Part shown: positions 15,457 to 19,635 of the stretch, piece after piece
Position numbering within the stretch: position 1 is the first letter of the stretch
How the letters are laid out: the number at the start of each line of letters is the position of its first letter
From: JAEWSN01 sp038249175
Lineage (GTDB): Bacteria; Bacillota; Clostridia; DSM-8532
Assembly (NCBI GenBank): GCA_038249175.1
Contig: JBBRWP010000031.1
Coordinates: 1-19,635 of the forward strand
Direction of reading: 5' to 3'
Length of the DNA: 19,635 nucleotides
Notes under the pieces: model-generated
What the model was told of the DNA's origin: nothing
What the model saw: the letters and a program-made list of their open reading frames with translations, nothing else
The model's database searches: none
Translations under genes and position numbers: made by a program

Positions 15457-16647
15457 ATGTTTTCGAAAAAAGTGGTGGATGGTCTGGCCGGTTCTTCCGT
15501 TATCCGTGCCATGTTTGAAGAGGGAAACCGTCTGGCAAAGCAGTTCGGTGCAGAAAATGTCTACGATTTCAGCATTGGCAACCCCATTGTGGAGCCCCCG
15601 GTGGCGGTGCTGAAAACGTTGCGGGACCTGGTAGCTTCTGAAGACAAGGGCACCCACCGCTATATGCCCAACGCCGGCTTTGAGTCGGTGCGTACGAAGG
15701 TGGCTGCGTGGTTATCTAAAAAAAGTAGTGTTGCAATTCATGCCGGACACATTGTTATGGTGTGCGGCGCGGCAGCAGGTTTGAACGTGGTGCTAAAAGC
15801 CATCTTGAATCCGGAAGAAGAAGTGGTGGTTTTATCACCTTATTTTGTCGAATATTCCGCCTACATTGTCAATGCCGGCGGGAAAACGGTGGTGGCCAAG
15901 CTGAACCAGGCAGATTTCCATATCAATTTGGGTGCTGTGGAAGCTGTACTGACACCGTCCACAAAAGCCATTATTCTGAACACCCCGCACAACCCGACCG
16001 GTGTTATTTTTACGGAAGACGAGTTGACTTCGCTGTCAGCTTTACTGGAAAAGAAGAGCCGTGAATTCGGTACAGAAATTTATGTCATATCCGATGAGCC
16101 CTATGTCAGTATTATCTATGATGGGGTAGACGTGCCGAACATGATGTCCTTATTTAAAAATGCTATTGTGGTCAATTCTTTTAGTAAATCCCTGGCTCTG
16201 CCGGGTGAACGTATTGGTTACATTGCAGCTTCCAGCCGCATTGAAGAGGTGGGGACGCTCATGGCAGCCTGTATATCCCTGAACCGCACGCTGGGCTTTG
16301 TGAGTGCACCGGCGCTGTTTCAGCGCGTGGTGGCAGAAAATCTTGACGTAACGGTCGATACGGACTTTTACAAAGTGCGCCGGGATATGCTCTACAATCA
16401 CCTTATTTCGGTAGGTTTTACCTGCAACAAACCGGGCGGGGCATTCTATCTTTTTCCGAAAGCACCGATTGAAGATGACGTCGCCTTTTCCAAAAGTGCA
16501 CTGAAGTACAACCTGCTCATTGTTCCCGGAAGCGGATTTGGATGCCCCGGCTACTTCCGATTGGCCTATTGCATCGATTTGGGTACCATCGAACGGGCAC
16601 TGCCGGCATTTACAAAGCTGGCGAAGGAATACGGAATGATAAAATAA
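15457..16647 (+). CDS. Pyridoxal-phosphate aminotransferase, class I/II (aspartate aminotransferase fold)
   Basis: 396 residues from the ATG at 15457, preceded by AGGGAGG at 15445-15451; the frame reaches back into the GH42 gene but that extension has no site. Fold-type I markers are NTPHNPTG (175-182), DEPY (213-216), and SFSKSLALPGERIG with the PLP lysine at K244. R in GYFRLAYC near the C-terminus fits the substrate carboxylate arginine. The exact amino acid cannot be read. An aromatic or aspartate/alanine enzyme is plausible, and an aromatic one would feed the iorAB-paaK route on the same strand, but this is inference. It ends the plus-strand run before a convergent terminator. Confidence 0.9.
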   Translation: MFSKKVVDGLAGSSVIRAMFEEGNRLAKQFGAENVYDFSIGNPIVEPPVAVLKTLRDLVASEDKGTHRYMPNAGFESVRTKVAAWLSKKSSVAIHAGHIVMVCGAAAGLNVVLKAILNPEEEVVVLSPYFVEYSAYIVNAGGKTVVAKLNQADFHINLGAVEAVLTPSTKAIILNTPHNPTGVIFTEDELTSLSALLEKKSREFGTEIYVISDEPYVSIIYDGVDVPNMMSLFKNAIVVNSFSKSLALPGERIGYIAASSRIEEVGTLMAACISLNRTLGFVSAPALFQRVVAENLDVTVDTDFYKVRRDMLYNHLISVGFTCNKPGGAFYLFPKAPIEDDVAFSKSALKYNLLIVPGSGFGCPGYFRLAYCIDLGTIERALPAFTKLAKEYGMIK

Positions 16648-16828
16648 AAACTTGAATGCACATGCAATGCGACATTTACTTCATTATGGCTTAGATACGT
16701 ATTCATTCAAATTGCATCAGTTCGATATCCCTTTTTACATGGTATGGAGGATTGTTGTACCTTGGCGTGCGTGGTGACGTTTGAATATTCAAAATTCCCT
16801 ACACAGAAAAAATTGATTTTTTTATAAA

Positions 16829-16870
16829 AAGGGCCGTATTGCTGGTAATCAACAACACGACCCTTTTTTC
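16829..16870. terminator. Bidirectional Rho-independent terminator
   Basis: The stem AAGGGCCGT (16829-16837) / ACGACCCTT (16857-16865), with one G-T pair, extends further with weaker pairing toward the loop. It is followed by TTTTTT on the plus strand and by TTTATAAAAAAA on the minus strand. It lies between the convergent aminotransferase and mutS2 genes and can serve both. The 180 bp between the aminotransferase stop and this stem contain no feature I can support. Confidence 0.8.
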
Positions 16871-16886
16871 ATTGACTGCCTCTCTT

Positions 16887-18875
16887 TCACTTTTTTGGAG
16901 TAGCTTCGATCACAATCTCTAATCCTTCAACATGATGTTTTCCCATTTGATGCCTTTTTTTCCGGTTTTCAACGCTTTCCAGCACAACATCCAAATTGTA
17001 ATCCTCCGGATAAAGGTCTTTTCCATCAATAAAGGGCCGCAACCGGGTATGGTTCACCATCCATTTTTTACGCATGATCATGACGCCGATTTCTCCACGA
17101 AGATTTTCCATTTCACAGACAATGCCGGTACGGTTCATCGAGGTGACAAATACACTGTCACCCGTTTTGTATGGTGATGTCTGGCGTTGCTTTTCTTTTT
17201 CCAGCATTTTTCTTGCTTTGTGTCTGCTCTGTTGGTGCTCCCGTTGCACCTGAAGGCTTTCCGGTATCTCTTCCTGTATGGCGTGCACACTTGTTTGTGT
17301 GTTTTCCATAGACTTTGACGCAGTACTTATTTTTGGAGCGACAAAAGGTGCCCGGTACGTTATCTGGTGGGCACGTTCTACCAGCTTGACTGGCATGCCT
17401 AGTCGGTATGAAATGAGAAAAGCATTACTCTCACCCGGGATGCCAATGCTCAGTTCATACCTGGGCTGTAAAGTTTCTACATTAAAGCCCATGCAGCCAT
17501 TTTTGAATCCAGCTGTTGTTGCGGCAAAGTCCTTGATCTCACTATAGTGCGTCGTGGCCAGCAAGGTGACACCTTTTTGGTACAAAGCCTCCATAACAGC
17601 GACGGCCAACCCCATCCCTTCCCCCGGATCTGTACCAGTACCCAGTTCATCGATAATGACCAGACTTCTGGAATCAGCACATGTCAGGATGGCAATGATG
17701 TTTTTGATGTGGGACGAAAATGTTGACAGTGATTGTGCAATGCTTTGACCATCTCCAATGTCGGCCAGCACGTTGTCATAAACGGCCAGTTGTGTACCCG
17801 CATCTGCTGGAATATGCAGACCGGCTTGTGCCATGAGTGTAAAAAGTCCGACTGTTTTCAGTACAACTGTTTTGCCGCCCGTGTTCGGTCCCGTAATAAT
17901 CAGGGCACGGTAACCATCCCCGATATGAAAATTCAATGGTACGGCTTCTTCGCCGAGCAGGGGGTGACGGCCATTCACAATGACTGTTTTTTTTCGGAAA
18001 GACATGGAAGGGCAAACAGCATGCATCTCATTGGCCAGTTTTGCTTTTGAAAACAAAAAATCATAATTGGCCATGGTTTCAAGATTGATGCGCAATTCTT
18101 TTTTGACAGAAGCCGCAAGTGCTGTCAACACACTTAAAATGCGGTAAACCTCTTGTTCCTCCTCCAGACGGTGCACGTCCAGTTCCACCTTCAAAGACCG
18201 TATGGCGGCTGGTTCAATAAAAACGGTTGAACCGGAAGATGAAATATCTAAAACCTGTCCATCCATTTTTTGACGATGCTCTCGTTTCACCGGCAAAACA
18301 TAATGGTTGTCCCGCATACCCACGACGGCATCCTGCAATAAATCACGTGTGCCCGGTGCATTCATCAGTGAATCCAGCTTGCTGCGAATACGCTCGGAAA
18401 GAATGGCAATTTTCTTTCGCAACCGGCTTAGCTCCGGGGAGGCTTTGTCGTCGATCCGGTTGTCTAAAATGCATCGGTCAATTTCTTCAGAGAGTACTTT
18501 CAGTTCATCCATGGATGCTGCATATGTGGCGACTGTCGGTGCTAAAGAAAGACGGTCTGTCATAAACCGCATCATACGACCGACATTTTTATTCATGCCG
18601 CGCAGCATGGACAGTTCTTCTGGTGTCAGGTTGGTCGTTTTTCCGAGCTTTTCCATCACCTTTTCCATGCCGTTCAGGTTCGATAGGGGTACACCGCCCT
18701 TTTGCAGCAGATTTCTTGTTTCTGTTGTTTCCAGCAGCCAGTGGTTGACAATACCTTCATCGGTTTCGGGGAGAAGGGCTTGGCATAGGGTTTTTCCGGA
18801 TTCAGAAAGGGCCATATCCGTCAATTGCAGGATAATCTCAGGGTATTCCAGGGTAATCATTGCCGCTTTATTCAT
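16887..18875 (-). CDS. MutS2-type DNA-binding ATPase lacking the Smr domain
   Basis: 662 residues from the ATG at 18875, chosen because GGAGG lies just upstream within the alternative start at 18887. It has MutS core/lever and ATPase domains: KREHRQKMDGQVLDISSSGSTVFIEP-type connector near 197-222 (the GSTVFIEP stretch is a MutS2 hallmark), Walker A GPNTGGKT (329-336), Walker B SLVIIDE (404-410) and ATTHYSEIK (441-448). A KOW-like segment (YKTGDSVFVTSMNRTGIVCE) follows. The protein stops where canonical MutS2 (~780 residues) continues into the Smr endonuclease domain with its LDLRG motif, which is absent. Family roles are anti-recombination and rescue of collided ribosomes; the nuclease-dependent parts would be missing here. 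It is a single-gene unit. Confidence 0.9.
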   Translation of the reverse strand: MNKAAMITLEYPEIILQLTDMALSESGKTLCQALLPETDEGIVNHWLLETTETRNLLQKGGVPLSNLNGMEKVMEKLGKTTNLTPEELSMLRGMNKNVGRMMRFMTDRLSLAPTVATYAASMDELKVLSEEIDRCILDNRIDDKASPELSRLRKKIAILSERIRSKLDSLMNAPGTRDLLQDAVVGMRDNHYVLPVKREHRQKMDGQVLDISSSGSTVFIEPAAIRSLKVELDVHRLEEEQEVYRILSVLTALAASVKKELRINLETMANYDFLFSKAKLANEMHAVCPSMSFRKKTVIVNGRHPLLGEEAVPLNFHIGDGYRALIITGPNTGGKTVVLKTVGLFTLMAQAGLHIPADAGTQLAVYDNVLADIGDGQSIAQSLSTFSSHIKNIIAILTCADSRSLVIIDELGTGTDPGEGMGLAVAVMEALYQKGVTLLATTHYSEIKDFAATTAGFKNGCMGFNVETLQPRYELSIGIPGESNAFLISYRLGMPVKLVERAHQITYRAPFVAPKISTASKSMENTQTSVHAIQEEIPESLQVQREHQQSRHKARKMLEKEKQRQTSPYKTGDSVFVTSMNRTGIVCEMENLRGEIGVMIMRKKWMVNHTRLRPFIDGKDLYPEDYNLDVVLESVENRKKRHQMGKHHVEGLEIVIEATPKK

Positions 18876-19291
18876 ACATTCCTCCATGTTTTTTTATGAT
18901 GCCAAAAGTGATTCTGTTATCTGAACCTGAAAAATCGTCCTGCAGTGACGAAAACACAGGTATTGATGCTCGAATAGAAGACGTAAAGGGTGAAAAAAAG
19001 ACTGAACAGTCAGAAATGCGATGAAACGCTGTATGAAGGGTGACCTTTTCATGAAATCCTGCGCGAAGGCAACAAAAAACCGTGCGCACGACGCACGGTT
19101 TCCATGAATGGATATCCGTCATCCTGACCATTCGTTGTAAAAAGAAGCAATCGTATTAACCGATACATGAAGGACAACCAGTGTAAACAACAAAAATGTT
19201 GCTCAAATGGTTCTTCTAGAAACTGCTTCTTTTCATTTTTCAACCGAACTTAGGCCAAGATACTCACAGACATAAATATTCTCCGTTGTTT
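18876..19291. other. Gene-poor region upstream of the MutS2 gene
   Basis: Open frames of 60-90 codons exist on the minus strand (for example 18868-19131 and 19049-19243), but they lack ribosome binding sites and any recognisable motif. The region contains short palindromes (GACTG AA CAGTC near 19001, CGTC/GACG near 18936) and one strong hairpin at 19077-19101, annotated separately. It should also hold the MutS2 gene promoter on the minus strand, but I cannot place its boxes with confidence. Confidence 0.4.
19071..19101 (-). terminator. Terminator-like hairpin without an obvious gene
   Basis: A perfect 10-bp stem AAACCGTGCG (19077-19086) / CGCACGGTTT (19092-19101) with loop CACGA. On the minus strand it is followed by a short run of T's (TTTTTTGTT), as in an intrinsic terminator. 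No gene I can support ends just before it on that strand. It could be an attenuator in a long MutS2 leader or the end of an unrecognised small RNA. Confidence 0.55.
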
Positions 19292-19460
19292 GAGTACAGT
19301 GTACTCGGATAAGCATATGGTAACGCAGGTTCTGGAAAAAGTCAAGTCAGGTGTTACAGCCACCCAAGGTGGCTGTAACATACAAGATCATAAAATCATC
19401 TTGCATAATTACGCACGAATGTGCGTTATTTCACCGGAATCAATAATAGATTCATTATTG
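19292..19460. repeat. Intergenic cluster of consecutive hairpins
   Basis: Five inverted repeats lie in 169 bp: GAGTAC (19292-19297) / GTACTC (19301-19306), loop AGT; TGTTACAGCCACC (19352-19364) / reverse complement (19368-19380), loop CAA, perfect 13 bp; CAAGAT (19383-19388) / ATCTTG (19398-19403); ACGCAC (19411-19416) / GTGCGT (19421-19426), loop GAAT; CAATAAT (19441-19447) / ATTATTG (19454-19460). No T-tracts follow them. An open frame over the region (19290-19496) looks like chance. The architecture resembles the clusters at 1392-1560 and 13163-13340. Confidence 0.65.
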
Positions 19461-19497
19461 TCTATCCTTTCCAATGATCTTTTCTTCTATTCTTGAT

Positions 19498-19635
19498 TTA
19501 TAAATTTCTTTTATCTGCATGTCTTTTAGCAATGTCAATTGCTTCTTTAAAACTATGCTTTATGAGTATTGCTTGCTCTTTACATTCCTTCTGACAAAGA
19601 CTGCAATGGATACAATCTTTTTCATTCATGACAAC
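19498..19635 (-). CDS. Small [4Fe-4S] ferredoxin-like protein, partial
   Basis: The visible 45 residues run from the window edge to a stop at 19498. They contain CIHCSLCQKEC, a CX2CX2CX3C [4Fe-4S] ligand set, followed by KEQAILIKHSFKEAIDIAKRH and a basic tail. An ATG at 19629 could start a tiny protein of 43 residues. However, the frame is open to the edge, so this may equally be the C-terminus of a larger iron-sulfur protein. The motif is not followed by the proline usual in ferredoxins (ECKEQ rather than CP). The exact function cannot be assigned. Confidence 0.6.
   Translation of the reverse strand, partial: VVMNEKDCIHCSLCQKECKEQAILIKHSFKEAIDIAKRHADKRNL

Noticed and set aside
19290..19496. 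Short plus-strand open frame of 68 codons
   Set aside because: It lies over a run of hairpins, lacks a ribosome binding site and has no recognisable protein character.

Overview
The window looks like chromosomal DNA from an anaerobic, amino-acid-fermenting Bacillota (clostridial or Negativicutes-like). The signs are strong AGGAGG-type ribosome binding sites, oxygen-sensitive iron-sulfur enzymes (IorAB, a ferredoxin-tailed aldo/keto reductase, a three-cysteine LarE), a MutS2 protein and nickel-pincer cofactor genes. I cannot fix the genus from sequence alone.

Layout. (1) Positions 1-5600, plus strand: the 3' part of a sodium:solute symporter, then phenylacetate-CoA ligase (paaK), then indolepyruvate:ferredoxin oxidoreductase alpha and beta (iorA, iorB). 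Together these fit aryl-pyruvate to aryl-acetyl-CoA/aryl-acetate chemistry in aromatic amino acid fermentation. The paaK-iorA junction holds a ~93-bp tandem triplication of the paaK 3' end. A bidirectional terminator follows iorB. (2) 5792-8337, minus strand: an aldo/keto reductase with two C-terminal [4Fe-4S] motifs, and a lone TadG-like membrane-anchored protein. (3) 8659-11961, plus strand: larC (unsplit, with a very His-rich insert), larE and larB, the three makers of the nickel-pincer nucleotide. larB is frameshifted at a run of seven G, and a 140-bp MITE-like element with a 6-bp target duplication sits directly before its ribosome binding site. No larA is present. (4) 12035-16647, plus strand: a uroporphyrinogen-decarboxylase/MtaA-like protein, a GH42 beta-galactosidase and a class I/II aminotransferase. 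(5) 16887-18875, minus strand: a MutS2-type ATPase without the Smr nuclease domain. (6) A gene-poor stretch, and the 3' part of a small ferredoxin-like gene running off the right edge.

The most unusual non-coding signal is a set of dense back-to-back hairpins in intergenic gaps (about 1392-1560, 13163-13340 and 19292-19460). They share architecture but no obvious sequence. The middle one is bracketed by a 10-bp direct repeat. With the MITE-like element and the paaK-tail tandem repeat, they suggest that small palindromic elements have shaped the intergenic DNA here. I found no CRISPR array, rRNA, tRNA, transposase gene or defence system.
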